Counted from the stretch's first letter, positions 8,606 through 15,758 are shown. The stretch: DNA of 17,379 nucleotides from an uncultured Clostridia bacterium (GCA_944381225.1 CALWKJ010000016.1:1-17379); one strand, 5' to 3'. Numbers and translations are program-made. Notes: generated from the letters alone by a model not told the origin.

Positions 8606-8650
8606 TTGTAAATATTCATATTATAGATATAATTATATATTAGGTATAAT
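8606..8650 (+). promoter_or_regulatory. Tandem candidate promoter(s) for the GDSL hydrolase gene
   Basis: TTGTAA (8606-8611), a 16-base spacer and TATAAT (8628-8633) form a plausible SigA promoter with a leader of about 17 bases. A second perfect TATAAT (8645-8650) lies 6 bases before the ATG, which would give a leaderless message but has no good -35. The first -10 is part of the dyad ATTATAGATATAAT (8620-8633). No Shine-Dalgarno precedes the ATG in either case. The region is so AT-rich that chance matches are easy. Confidence 0.45.
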
Positions 8651-8656
8651 TGAATT

Positions 8657-10114
8657 ATGAAAAAAGCATCAATTTTTTATATGTTTGTTTTTCTTTTTCT
8701 AGTTTGTTGTGTTAACATGCAAATATCAAATAGTTTAAACGCAACAAAAATATTCGCCAGCGCATTTTTTTCTAGTAGCGACAATTTAAAAATAAGGGCA
8801 TATGGCGATTCAATTTCTGCAGGCTATGGACTAGCAGGTTATGACAACTATGTAAATAAAACAAGCGCAATAGTTGAAGACAGTTATCCAAATGTCTTTT
8901 TAAAAGAGTATGTAAATATATTTGGTGGAGAGATTAAAAGTTATGCTGTAACAGGATACAATTCTAGTCAACTAGCAGAAGATTTAAAAAAGTATCAAAA
9001 CGAAACGGCAACAGATTTAGAAGATTTTTTAAGCACAGATATTTTTACGTTGTGTATAGGAGCGAATAACATATTAAAAGTAGCATCGGAAAATTTAGAA
9101 AACTATTTAAAAGGCACAATAAGTGATGATGAATATCGAATCCTTTTAAATCAGGCGTGTGTTCAGTTTGAATTAGATTATTCAAACAATATTATTCCAG
9201 TTTTAACAAAAAATTCAAATGCAACAGTGATTGCAATGACAATATACAATCCTTACAAATATGTTACTTTTAACGACATTGTTGTAAACACTCAAAATGC
9301 AAACAATGACTTAATTTTAAAATCAATTTTGTCGGGGCTTGATAAAAGTTTTAAAAAGATGTTGCAAACAACCATGGAATATTTGCAAAAAATAAACAAT
9401 GTTATTAAGCAAAGTAAATCTAAAAATATAATAGTTGTAGATGTAAATCAAAATTTTGAAAAATTGACGCAAGAAGAATATAAGAACTATATAAATGCAG
9501 ATCTTTCAAAAATGACAATTACAAAAGAAGTGTTTGACGCAATAGATTTTACTAATTTTGATTTTTCAAGCTTAATAAAAAAACTTATTTTGTGCGTTGA
9601 CCCACATCCAACCATGGCTGGACATCATTATATAGCGAACTTGCACAAACAAGAATTTTGCGCTTTTAAACTAAGTTTAAAAACAAATTTAAACGAAATA
9701 CAAAGCGATCAAGACAACATTGAATTTTTAATTGATTCTATTGGTGGAAAAGGTAATTCTTTATTTAAATTATATAAAAATATAAACAACAATGTAACAT
9801 TTTTAAAAGAGACAACGCAAAAAAATTTTAGTGTTCAAGCACATAAACTGGCAGGTGCAGGGAATTTGTATGTTGAAATATATGAAAACACTTTTATGAT
9901 GGGAAAATCAAATGAAATTAATTATTCCTACAATTTAAAAGATGAAAGTTTTAATTCGGAGCCTGTGACATCAAACAACACGCCTTTGCCAAGCAACCAA
10001 AATGCAAATTATGTTGTTTTAGCTTGTATTATTTGCATAGGAATAATTGCTTTTGTAGTTGTATTTTTTATTGTTTTAAAATTATATAAAAAATATAATA
10101 ATAACAAAACGTAA
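8657..10114 (+). CDS. Exported, membrane-anchored SGNH/GDSL-type hydrolase
   Basis: A 485-residue protein with an N-terminal signal or anchor segment (about residues 4-24), an SGNH/GDSL esterase-type domain (about 45-335), a ~110-residue region of unknown nature, and a C-terminal transmembrane helix (about 453-475) with a short Lys/Asn-rich tail. GDS at 50-52 places the nucleophile at Ser52, GANN at 135-138 matches the GxND block with the oxyanion Asn137 kept, and DPHPTMAGH from residue 315 supplies the Asp-His pair (D315, H317). The spacing DxHP, not the more common DxxHP, is noted. Topology predicts the enzyme outside the membrane, tethered at the C terminus. The substrate is unknown; esterases or deacetylases acting on cell-wall glycans, lipids or acyl esters all share this fold. 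It has its own promoter region and is followed 15 bases later by a cation exchanger, so the two are probably co-transcribed. Confidence 0.75.
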   Translation: MKKASIFYMFVFLFLVCCVNMQISNSLNATKIFASAFFSSSDNLKIRAYGDSISAGYGLAGYDNYVNKTSAIVEDSYPNVFLKEYVNIFGGEIKSYAVTGYNSSQLAEDLKKYQNETATDLEDFLSTDIFTLCIGANNILKVASENLENYLKGTISDDEYRILLNQACVQFELDYSNNIIPVLTKNSNATVIAMTIYNPYKYVTFNDIVVNTQNANNDLILKSILSGLDKSFKKMLQTTMEYLQKINNVIKQSKSKNIIVVDVNQNFEKLTQEEYKNYINADLSKMTITKEVFDAIDFTNFDFSSLIKKLILCVDPHPTMAGHHYIANLHKQEFCAFKLSLKTNLNEIQSDQDNIEFLIDSIGGKGNSLFKLYKNINNNVTFLKETTQKNFSVQAHKLAGAGNLYVEIYENTFMMGKSNEINYSYNLKDESFNSEPVTSNNTPLPSNQNANYVVLACIICIGIIAFVVVFFIVLKLYKKYNNNKT

Positions 10115-10129
10115 GGGAAAAATAAAAAT

Positions 10130-11095
10130 ATGGAAATTGTAGTAGCAGTATTGTTAATGGTTTTTTCAATTTTTTTAATTGTTAAAGGTGGCGATTTGTT
10201 TGTGTCGTCATCTTGTTATTTATCAAAAAAGATGCACATTCCACAAATTGTTTTTGGCGCAACTTTTGTCAGTTTGGCAACTACACTCGGCGAACTATTC
10301 ATTTCAATTTTTTCAAGCGTAAATAATTCTACAGAATTAGCAGTTGGCAATGCCGTGGGCTCTTTTTTGTGCAACATTGGGCTTATTTGTGGCATTGGCT
10401 TTATATTTGCTTCAACCACTGTTGAAGGGAATGGCAAACTAAAGTATTATTTATTGATGTTTGCAACGTTGTTTGTTACAATTTTGGGATTTTTTTTAGA
10501 GATAAAAACATGGCAAGCAATTATAATGATTTGCATAACTGTTGTTTTCTTTGTTTTTAATTACTTGGATGCAAAAATTTTTGACAAATCAAAAACGCCA
10601 AATATTTATGAAAATCAAAAACCTCTTTGGCTAATAATAATTCTTTTTTTGATAGGCGCAATATGCGTTAGTGGAGGCGCGTATTTGTTAGTGGACAAGG
10701 TTGAATTTTTGGCTCAAAAAATGGGAATAAGTCAACAGCTTGTTGGTTTAACGGTTGTTGCAATAGGAACAAGTTTGCCAGAACTTGCAACTATGTTTAC
10801 ATCTATAAAGAAAAAAACCATTGAACTTGCAATAGGAAATATTATAGGAGCAAACATATTAAACATAACTTTAATTTTGGGCATTTCAAAACTTATTTCA
10901 TATAATAGCCAAATGCCAATAACAAAGGAAACGGCATATGTAAGTTTGCCACTTGCCTTAATTTATTCAATCATTGTTTCAATGTGTTTGCTTATAAAAA
11001 AGAAAACCTATCGCTGGATAGGAGTTGTTTTATTGGCAACATATGCAATGTATATACTATTTTTAATTTTAAATTCAATTTACAAATTTTTGTAA
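10130..11095 (+). CDS. CaCA-family calcium/cation antiporter (K+-dependent Na+/Ca2+ exchanger-like)
   Basis: A 321-residue integral membrane protein with about ten hydrophobic segments and the two inverted alpha-repeats of Ca2+:cation antiporters (YrbG/NCKX type). Repeat 1 (about residues 42-90) has ATTLGELF and GNAVGSFLCN; repeat 2 (about 204-252) has GTSLPELA and GNIIGANILN. The acidic residues expected to coordinate the cation, Glu55 and Glu218, are both present. In repeat 1 the near-invariant Pro of the S/T-x-P-E motif is Gly54. The likely role is Ca2+ (or related cation) export using a Na+ or H+ gradient; direction and ion are inferred from the family. AAGGGA (10113-10118) overlaps the stop of the preceding hydrolase gene and is somewhat far (11 bases) from the ATG. 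Probably the second gene of a two-gene unit. Confidence 0.88.
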   Translation: MEIVVAVLLMVFSIFLIVKGGDLFVSSSCYLSKKMHIPQIVFGATFVSLATTLGELFISIFSSVNNSTELAVGNAVGSFLCNIGLICGIGFIFASTTVEGNGKLKYYLLMFATLFVTILGFFLEIKTWQAIIMICITVVFFVFNYLDAKIFDKSKTPNIYENQKPLWLIIILFLIGAICVSGGAYLLVDKVEFLAQKMGISQQLVGLTVVAIGTSLPELATMFTSIKKKTIELAIGNIIGANILNITLILGISKLISYNSQMPITKETAYVSLPLALIYSIIVSMCLLIKKKTYRWIGVVLLATYAMYILFLILNSIYKFL

Positions 11096-11110
11096 TGCAA
11101 ATTTAAAACT

Positions 11111-11128
11111 ATGCATAATTTTATGCAT
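11111..11128 (+). terminator. Inverted repeat after the antiporter, possible weak terminator
   Basis: ATGCATA (11111-11117) / TATGCAT (11122-11128) form a 7-bp stem with a 4-base loop, 15 bases after the stop codon. What follows is A-rich, not a T tract, so intrinsic termination on the + strand is doubtful; it could instead stabilise the 3' end or be a protein site. Confidence 0.3.
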
Positions 11129-11282
11129 TAATAAAAATAAAATACAATTATTAATTTGAAAAACTAATGAAATTAATTTATTAAAAAAAAGGTGCTGCAA
11201 AACTGTCAACAAAGTTATGCACATAAATAAAAAAAAGCAACACATTGAAACATAAAAAAATAGTTATATTCACATAACTTTG

Positions 11283-11302
11283 TGTGGAAATGTGGATAAC
11301 TT
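11283..11302 (+). repeat. Direct repeat copy 1 carrying a perfect DnaA box
   Basis: TGTGGAAATGTGGATAACTT, identical over 20 bases to 11378-11397, with starts 95 bases apart. Each copy contains two tandem TGTGG-type nine-mers, of which the second is a perfect DnaA box. Confidence 0.85.
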
Positions 11303-11377
11303 GGCTATATTTATCCACTTTTAACCAAAATACGATAAAAATTTATAAATAAAGACTTATATGAATAAATATGCAAA

Positions 11378-11397
11378 TGTGGAAATGTGGATAACTT
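11378..11397 (+). repeat. Direct repeat copy 2 carrying a perfect DnaA box
   Basis: Second identical copy of the 20-base repeat; it is followed at once by TTTTTCACA, a relaxed-consensus DnaA box in opposite orientation, and lies 43 bases before the mrnC -35. Confidence 0.85.
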
Positions 11398-11440
11398 TTT
11401 CACAAAGGGAATAATGCTTTTTAGTTAAATGTTTAGGTAT

Positions 11441-11469
11441 TTGACAAAAATATCAATACAATATATACT
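11441..11469 (+). promoter_or_regulatory. SigA promoter of the mrnC-rlmB-sigH operon
   Basis: Perfect -35 TTGACA (11441-11446), 17-base spacer, -10 TATACT (11464-11469; five of six). The predicted start of transcription (about 11476-11478) lies only 3-5 bases before the mrnC ATG and there is no Shine-Dalgarno, so the message is nearly leaderless. Confidence 0.85.
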
Positions 11470-11480
11470 CTCTCTGTATT

Positions 11481-11906
11481 ATGGATATTATAGAAAAAAA
11501 TGACGAAGATGAGAAAAAAAGCACAAACAAATTAGCACAAATCAATCCGTTAGTTTTTGCGTTTTTAGGTGACAGTGTTCACACATTGTATGTTAGAGAA
11601 AATGTGATTAAAGAAAGTATAAACAAATTAAACGACTACAATAGAAAATGCAATTTTTTATGTAGAGCAAAAACGCAAAGCAAAATATTAGATAATATAT
11701 ACGATAAGTTGATGGAAACAGAAAAAGATTTAATAAGGAGAACGCGCAATACAAAACTTCATCATACATCAAAAAATTCAAATTTAATAGATTACAAAAA
11801 AGCAACATGTTTTGAGGCGCTTGTTGGATACTTATATTTAAAAGGTGAAAAAGAAAGGTTAAATCAAATTTTAAAAATGTCGATAGAAATAGAGGGAAAA
11901 AAATGA
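11481..11906 (+). CDS. mrnC: Mini-ribonuclease III (23S rRNA maturation)
   Basis: A 141-residue RNase III-type catalytic domain without a double-stranded-RNA-binding domain, the hallmark of Mini-III, which trims both ends of 23S rRNA from its precursor in Firmicutes. Motifs: INPLVFAFLGDSV at 21-33 with Asp31 in the catalytic box, the RRTRN segment at 86-90, and FEALVGYLYL at 111-120 with Glu112 of the second acidic box. The first ~18 residues (acidic then Lys-rich) are an extension before the conserved core; the ATG is kept because it sits just behind a consensus promoter. It overlaps rlmB by 4 bases (ATGA). In Bacillus the order is cysS-mrnC-rlmB-rae1-sigH; here cysS does not precede it. The leader is too short for a ribosome binding site. 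Confidence 0.93.
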   Translation: MDIIEKNDEDEKKSTNKLAQINPLVFAFLGDSVHTLYVRENVIKESINKLNDYNRKCNFLCRAKTQSKILDNIYDKLMETEKDLIRRTRNTKLHHTSKNSNLIDYKKATCFEALVGYLYLKGEKERLNQILKMSIEIEGKK

Positions 11907-12622
11907 TTGTCGAAGGTAAGAACGCAGTAAGAGAACTTATAAACAGTGGTGCAACAATAAATAAGTTTTACGTTGAAAAAGGTTTAAAAGACAAACAAAG
12001 CAACGAAATAATATCACTTGCAAAATCTAAAAATATTCACGTAGATTTTGTCTCTAAGGAAGTAATAGACAAAAAAAGCGTATCAAAACGACATCAAGGT
12101 TTTTTGTGTGAGACTGTAAATTATGAATATTGTGGCATTGACGATATTTTAAACGAAGCACATAAAAGGCAAGAGCCACCATTTATTGTTGTTTTAGACA
12201 AAATAGAGGATCCACATAACCTTGGTGCAATTATTAGAACTTGCGAGTGTGCAGGCGTTCACGGAATTGTAATTCCAAAACACAGAGCATGCCAGGTAAA
12301 TGACACTGTTTTAAAAACAAGTGTTGGCGCTGCAATTAACATGAAAATAGCAAGCGTTACAAACCTAAACAACACCATTGAGTACTTAAAAAATAATAAT
12401 ATATGGATTTATGGTTTAGAATTGGGTGGAAAGGACATTTTTACAGCAAACTTAAAAGGTGCTATTGCTTTAGTGGTTGGAAGTGAAGGGTATGGAATAA
12501 GCAGACTAACAAAAGAGAAGTGCGATGAAATTATAAGTTTAAAGCAAAATGGTAAAGTTAACAGTTTAAATGCGAGTGTGGCGTGTGGTATAGCCGTGTA
12601 TGAAATTTTAAAGCAAAGGTAA
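11903..12622 (+). CDS. rlmB: 23S rRNA (guanosine-2'-O-)methyltransferase, RlmB/TrmH family
   Basis: A SPOUT-fold, S-adenosylmethionine-dependent 2'-O-methyltransferase of 239 residues; RlmB methylates the conserved P-loop guanosine 2251 (E. coli numbering) of 23S rRNA. The N-terminal L30e-like substrate-binding domain spans about residues 1-72 (IVEGKNAVRELI at its start). The three SPOUT motifs follow: DPHNLGAIIRT at 103-113 with Asn106 and Arg112, VVGSEGYGI at 191-199, and NSLNASVA at 220-227, the knot-forming cofactor loop. The start ATG overlaps the mrnC stop (ATGA) and has GAGGGA just upstream. Cotranscription with another 23S rRNA maturation gene fits the conserved Firmicute operon. Other TrmH-type methyltransferases look alike, but context supports RlmB. 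Confidence 0.92.
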   Translation: MIVEGKNAVRELINSGATINKFYVEKGLKDKQSNEIISLAKSKNIHVDFVSKEVIDKKSVSKRHQGFLCETVNYEYCGIDDILNEAHKRQEPPFIVVLDKIEDPHNLGAIIRTCECAGVHGIVIPKHRACQVNDTVLKTSVGAAINMKIASVTNLNNTIEYLKNNNIWIYGLELGGKDIFTANLKGAIALVVGSEGYGISRLTKEKCDEIISLKQNGKVNSLNASVACGIAVYEILKQR

Positions 12623-12624
12623 CA

Positions 12625-13236
12625 ATGGAAAATTTAACAGATGAACAGTTAATTGAACAAGCAAAAGCGGGCAATATGAATGCTTTAGATTGTTTGATGA
12701 ATAGATATAAAGTTTTGGCTAGTAAAGTTGCCAGAAGTTATTTTTTAGTTGGGGCTGAATATGAAGATTTGTTGCAAGAGGCTATGATAGGATTATACAA
12801 AGCGTATTTAAATTACGATAAAAATAGCAAGGCGAGTTTTTCAACATTTGCAAGAACGTGTATAACAAGGAATGTTCAAACTGCAATAAAAACAGCCAAT
12901 AGGAAAAAAAATCAAATATTAAACAACAGTGTTTCTTTGTCAAGTCAAGGGGGAATATTAACATCAAATGAAAATGAAGAAGATGAAATAACACTAATAA
13001 TTCCATCAAACGCACTTGGTCCAGACGAAAAATTGATTGAAAGTGAAAAACTTATGCAAATAAAAGAAAACATAAAAAAAAGTTTGTCTAAATTGGAATT
13101 AAACGTTTTGGCATTGTATTTGGCAGGATTTTCTTATGTTCAAATTGCACACAGATTGCAAATGTCTGCAAAAAGCATCGACAATGCACTGTCAAGAATA
13201 AAGCACAAATTGAGTTATTTAAAAGATAAAAAATAA
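12625..13236 (+). CDS. sigH: Sporulation-type sigma-70 factor, SigH (Spo0H)
   Basis: A 203-residue sigma factor with region 2 at about 18-92 (core-binding YEDLLQEAMIGLYKA at 46-60; promoter-melting and -10 recognition in the SFSTFARTCITRNVQ segment) and region 4 at about 150-200, where AHRLQMSAKSIDNALSRIK is the helix-turn-helix for the -35. The absence of regions 1.1 and 3 matches SigH. In Bacillus and Clostridia SigH drives early sporulation genes before asymmetric division. It starts 2 bases after the rlmB stop with AAAGG upstream and is last in the operon, before a terminator. Compared with Bacillus, no rae1 (yacP) gene lies between rlmB and sigH. An upstream DnaA-box cluster next to the operon promoter may link its expression to replication. 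A different stationary-phase sigma role is possible, but the operon context and nearby spoIIE favour SigH. Confidence 0.92.
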   Translation: MENLTDEQLIEQAKAGNMNALDCLMNRYKVLASKVARSYFLVGAEYEDLLQEAMIGLYKAYLNYDKNSKASFSTFARTCITRNVQTAIKTANRKKNQILNNSVSLSSQGGILTSNENEEDEITLIIPSNALGPDEKLIESEKLMQIKENIKKSLSKLELNVLALYLAGFSYVQIAHRLQMSAKSIDNALSRIKHKLSYLKDKK

Positions 13237-13249
13237 TAATTAATTTATC

Positions 13250-13275
13250 AAACAGTCTTGGGACTGTTTTTTAAT
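13250..13275 (+). terminator. Rho-independent terminator of the mrnC-rlmB-sigH operon
   Basis: AAACAGTC (13250-13257), loop TTGG, GACTGTTT (13262-13269), an 8-bp stem running into a T-rich tract (TTTTTT at 13267-13272, then AATTTTT). Lies 13 bases after the sigH stop. Confidence 0.88.
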
Positions 13276-13342
13276 TTTTGTATGCTAATTTTAAAATTGC
13301 AAAAAATGTTAAAAAAAAAAGAAAATTAAAATAGTTATATTT

Positions 13343-13371
13343 TACGACAAAAATACATTATAAATTATAAA
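13343..13371 (+). promoter_or_regulatory. Tentative spoIIE promoter with a degenerate Spo0A box
   Basis: TACGACA (13343-13349) differs by one base from TTCGACA, the complement of the core Spo0A box TGTCGAA. It occupies the -35 position 17 bases upstream of TATAAA (13366-13371). In B. subtilis spoIIE is transcribed by SigA RNA polymerase activated by phosphorylated Spo0A, which binds over the -35 region, so the layout is suggestive. The match is imperfect and the region is extremely AT-rich. Confidence 0.25.
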
Positions 13372-13414
13372 TTATTTTTATCAATTTTTTTAAAATCACA
13401 TTTATTATAAAGTC

Positions 13415-13421
13415 GAGGTGG
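13415..13421 (+). promoter_or_regulatory. Strong ribosome binding site of spoIIE
   Basis: GAGGTGG 3 bases before the ATG (GAGG core 6 bases away) is the best anti-Shine-Dalgarno match in the window and contrasts with the leaderless-looking starts of several other promoter-proximal genes. Confidence 0.75.
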
Positions 13422-13424
13422 TTT

Positions 13425-15725
13425 ATGGAAAAATTGTATATTAAAGAAAATAAATTATTTATAGTTTGCAAATACATTTTATTTTTTATGATGTTTTATT
13501 TATTGCAAAAAGCCCAAATAAACAGTGTTATTAATCCTTTTAGTTTTGGAATATATTTTGCTCTTATTTGGTGCAATCAAAACATTTTAATCTTGTCTCC
13601 TTTGTACATAGCATCATTTTATTTAAATAATTTTTTGCTGTATGATTTATATTCGGCAGTTGCCACTTGTTTAGTGATGTTATTTATTTATGGCATACAT
13701 CTTAAACTAAAAAAACCAATAAGGCCTATGATGATGCTTTTATACGCTTTATTAAGTCAAGCTGTTTATGTATTTTTAAAAATTTACAGTGGAATAAATT
13801 GGTGGATAGTTTGCGTAGAACTTGTCTTTGGACTTTTGTATATGTTTGCGTGTATGAAGGTGTTTGAAAGTATAATAGTGAGAGGGCTAACTAGAAAGTT
13901 TACATTGATGCAAACAATATGTCTTGGAGCTTTTTTCGCCAGTTTAACATGTGGACTTAGGGCGATTACTTTATTTGATTTTGATTTTGTAAAGTTTTTT
14001 TTAGCAATGGTTGTAATTTTATCAACATTAACATTGCCAATTTTAGAAAGTGCACTTTTAACCATGGTGTTTTCTGCTGGAACAATTTTGTATGATAACA
14101 ATGCATATATTGTGGCACCAGTAATTATTTGGTGGCTTGCATGCTCTTGTTTTAGAGGAAGACATAGAGTGTTTGCGTGTTTAAGTTTAGTTGTAACAGA
14201 ATTGATGTGCGTTTTTTATTTTAACTTTTATTACACAAATTCTTTCATAACATTTTTGCCTTGTATACTTGCAAGTTTAATAGCGCTTTGTGTTCCTAAA
14301 AAGTGTTATACAAATATGATAGAAAGTTACAATTCAAGTTTTGTTAACAGAAGTTTAGAAACAATAATTAACAGAAATAGAGATAACGTTCACAAACGAC
14401 TTTTAAAGCTATCACAAGTTTTTGGTGAAATGGATAAGGTTTTTAGGAGTATGATAAAGGGAAAAGAGAGCGAAACCGAGTTAAAATCTTTATTAGCAAC
14501 CGAAATAAAATCCAAGTTATGCGCCTCATGCCCAGAAAAAAATAGGTGCCATAAAACATACAGTGAAGAAACAAACTCCATTTTAAACAATCTTTGCAAT
14601 ATTGCCTTTGAAAAAGGAAGAATAACACTTTTGGACATACCAAGTGTTCTTACTGGAAGATGCTTTAAGATAAATCAGTTAGTATATACGGTTAACGATT
14701 TAATTGAACAATACAAAAGTTATGCCTCACTTTTAGGAAGCATTGATGCAAGTAAAATTTTAATAAGTGAGCAACTTTATGGAGTTAGTGGAGTTCTTAA
14801 AGATTTAGCAAAAGATGTTGGGAAAAATGTTATATTTGACAACGGCTTAGAAAAAGAAATAATAGACGAACTTGTTTACAATGATATAATATGCAGCGAT
14901 GCGATAGTGTATCACGATAATCAAAATGTTGTATCCTGTGTTTTGGAGGTAAAAAAAGAAGACAGTTTAAAAAGCAAAATAAACAATATAGTTTCAAAAG
15001 TTTGTAAAACAAAAATGCTTGTTGAAACAGATGAAACAAGTTCTCATGCAGGCTGGCAAATATTAAATTTAAAAACTGCACCAAAGTATGATATTATATT
15101 TGGCACAAGCGCACACACCAAAACTTCGTCTGCAAAAAGTGGAGATAGTTATTCTATAATAAGAATTGAAGATGGAAAAATTTTAATGGCTCTGTGTGAT
15201 GGTATGGGAAGTGGCGAAAAAGCCGAAAAAGCAAGTCAGACAGCTATTTCTCTTGTTGAAAATTTTTATAAAGCTGGTTTTGAAAGCGACATAATATTGT
15301 CAAGCGTTAACAAATTTTTGTCACTTGGTAGCACAGATACATTCTCATGCCTAGATATGGCAGTAATTGATTTAAAAAATGGAAGCGCAGACTTTATTAA
15401 ACTAGGAGCTACAAATGGCTACATAAAGCACGGAGACACAATAAGTGTAATTGAATGTAATGCACTTCCTTTGGGAATTATATCCAGTGCAACTCCAACA
15501 ATAAAAACCACCATGTTGCACAGTGGTGATATGATTGTAATTTGCACAGACGGCGTAACCGATAGTTTTGCCAATGATGACGAAATGACGGATTTTGTAA
15601 ATAACATAAATTCACTAAATCCACAAGAAATAGCCGACACATTAATGGATAAGGCTTTAGAAAACAACAATCAAACAGCATTAGATGATATGACTATTGT
15701 TGTTGCTAAAATTTTTGCTAGATAA
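13425..15725 (+). CDS. spoIIE: Stage II sporulation protein E, PP2C-type phosphatase
   Basis: A 766-residue membrane phosphatase that in the family dephosphorylates SpoIIAA to release SigF in the forespore and helps position the asymmetric septum. Layout: about ten transmembrane segments (residues 12-290), a linker and regulatory region (about 290-560) with a CxxCxxxxC cluster (Cys366, Cys369, Cys374), then a PP2C/SpoIIE phosphatase domain (about 565-766). Metal-binding acidic residues are visible: Asp574 in GDSY, Asp592 in DGMGSG (18 residues apart, as for Asp610 and Asp628 in Bacillus), Asp709/Asp713 in TDGVTD, and Asp754/Asp755 near the end. It is somewhat shorter than the 827-residue Bacillus protein. 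Start ATG has a strong GAGGTGG site. It forms its own unit after the sigH terminator. With sigH just upstream, this is the strongest evidence that the organism forms endospores; SpoIIAA/AB and SigF are not in the window. Confidence 0.97.
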   Translation: MEKLYIKENKLFIVCKYILFFMMFYLLQKAQINSVINPFSFGIYFALIWCNQNILILSPLYIASFYLNNFLLYDLYSAVATCLVMLFIYGIHLKLKKPIRPMMMLLYALLSQAVYVFLKIYSGINWWIVCVELVFGLLYMFACMKVFESIIVRGLTRKFTLMQTICLGAFFASLTCGLRAITLFDFDFVKFFLAMVVILSTLTLPILESALLTMVFSAGTILYDNNAYIVAPVIIWWLACSCFRGRHRVFACLSLVVTELMCVFYFNFYYTNSFITFLPCILASLIALCVPKKCYTNMIESYNSSFVNRSLETIINRNRDNVHKRLLKLSQVFGEMDKVFRSMIKGKESETELKSLLATEIKSKLCASCPEKNRCHKTYSEETNSILNNLCNIAFEKGRITLLDIPSVLTGRCFKINQLVYTVNDLIEQYKSYASLLGSIDASKILISEQLYGVSGVLKDLAKDVGKNVIFDNGLEKEIIDELVYNDIICSDAIVYHDNQNVVSCVLEVKKEDSLKSKINNIVSKVCKTKMLVETDETSSHAGWQILNLKTAPKYDIIFGTSAHTKTSSAKSGDSYSIIRIEDGKILMALCDGMGSGEKAEKASQTAISLVENFYKAGFESDIILSSVNKFLSLGSTDTFSCLDMAVIDLKNGSADFIKLGATNGYIKHGDTISVIECNALPLGIISSATPTIKTTMLHSGDMIVICTDGVTDSFANDDEMTDFVNNINSLNPQEIADTLMDKALENNNQTALDDMTIVVAKIFAR

Positions 15726-15729
15726 ATAA

Positions 15730-15758
15730 TTGACAAAATTATCATCATAATTTAATCT
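15730..15758 (+). promoter_or_regulatory. Possible promoter for the small membrane ORF
   Basis: A perfect TTGACA (15730-15735) begins 5 bases after the spoIIE stop. The best spaced -10 is weak: TAATCT (15753-15758, 17-base spacer) or TTTAAT (15751-15756, 15-base spacer). Either would start transcription at or within a few bases of the ATG at 15765, leaving no room for a ribosome binding site. Confidence 0.4.

Larger units (their letters stand above)
11215..11404. promoter_or_regulatory. Cluster of DnaA boxes
   Basis: Nine-mers against the consensus TTATCCACA (relaxed TTWTNCACA): TTATGCACA at 11215-11223 (+, fits the relaxed form), TGTGGATAA at 11291-11299 (- strand, perfect), TTATCCACT at 11311-11319 (+, one mismatch), TGTGGATAA at 11386-11394 (- strand, perfect) and TTTTTCACA at 11396-11404 (+, fits the relaxed form). 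TGTGGAAAT directly precedes each perfect box (11283-11291, 11378-11386) and is a further one-mismatch site on the - strand. The boxes at 11292-11299 and 11311-11318 form a perfect 8-bp inverted repeat with an 11-base spacer. The last box ends 36 bases before the -35 of the mrnC-rlmB-sigH promoter. DnaA binding is inferred from motif density. Confidence 0.65.
11096..11480. other. 385-base non-coding region before mrnC
   Basis: No convincing open reading frame on either strand. From left to right it holds the inverted repeat at 11111-11128, an A-rich stretch, a cluster of DnaA boxes from 11215 to 11404 including a 20-base direct repeat, an AT-rich block (about 11330-11375), and the mrnC promoter (11441-11469). 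Genes on both sides read in the same direction. Confidence 0.7.

Noticed and set aside
11283..11397. CRISPR-like or mobile-element repeat from the two 20-base copies
   Set aside because: Only two copies, 95 bases apart, with no spacer regularity, no cas genes and no transposase; the content is explained by DnaA boxes.
13351..13376. ATTATAA repeats upstream of spoIIE as a tandem-repeat regulatory element
   Set aside because: Two to three imperfect copies in DNA that is almost entirely A and T; expected by chance.
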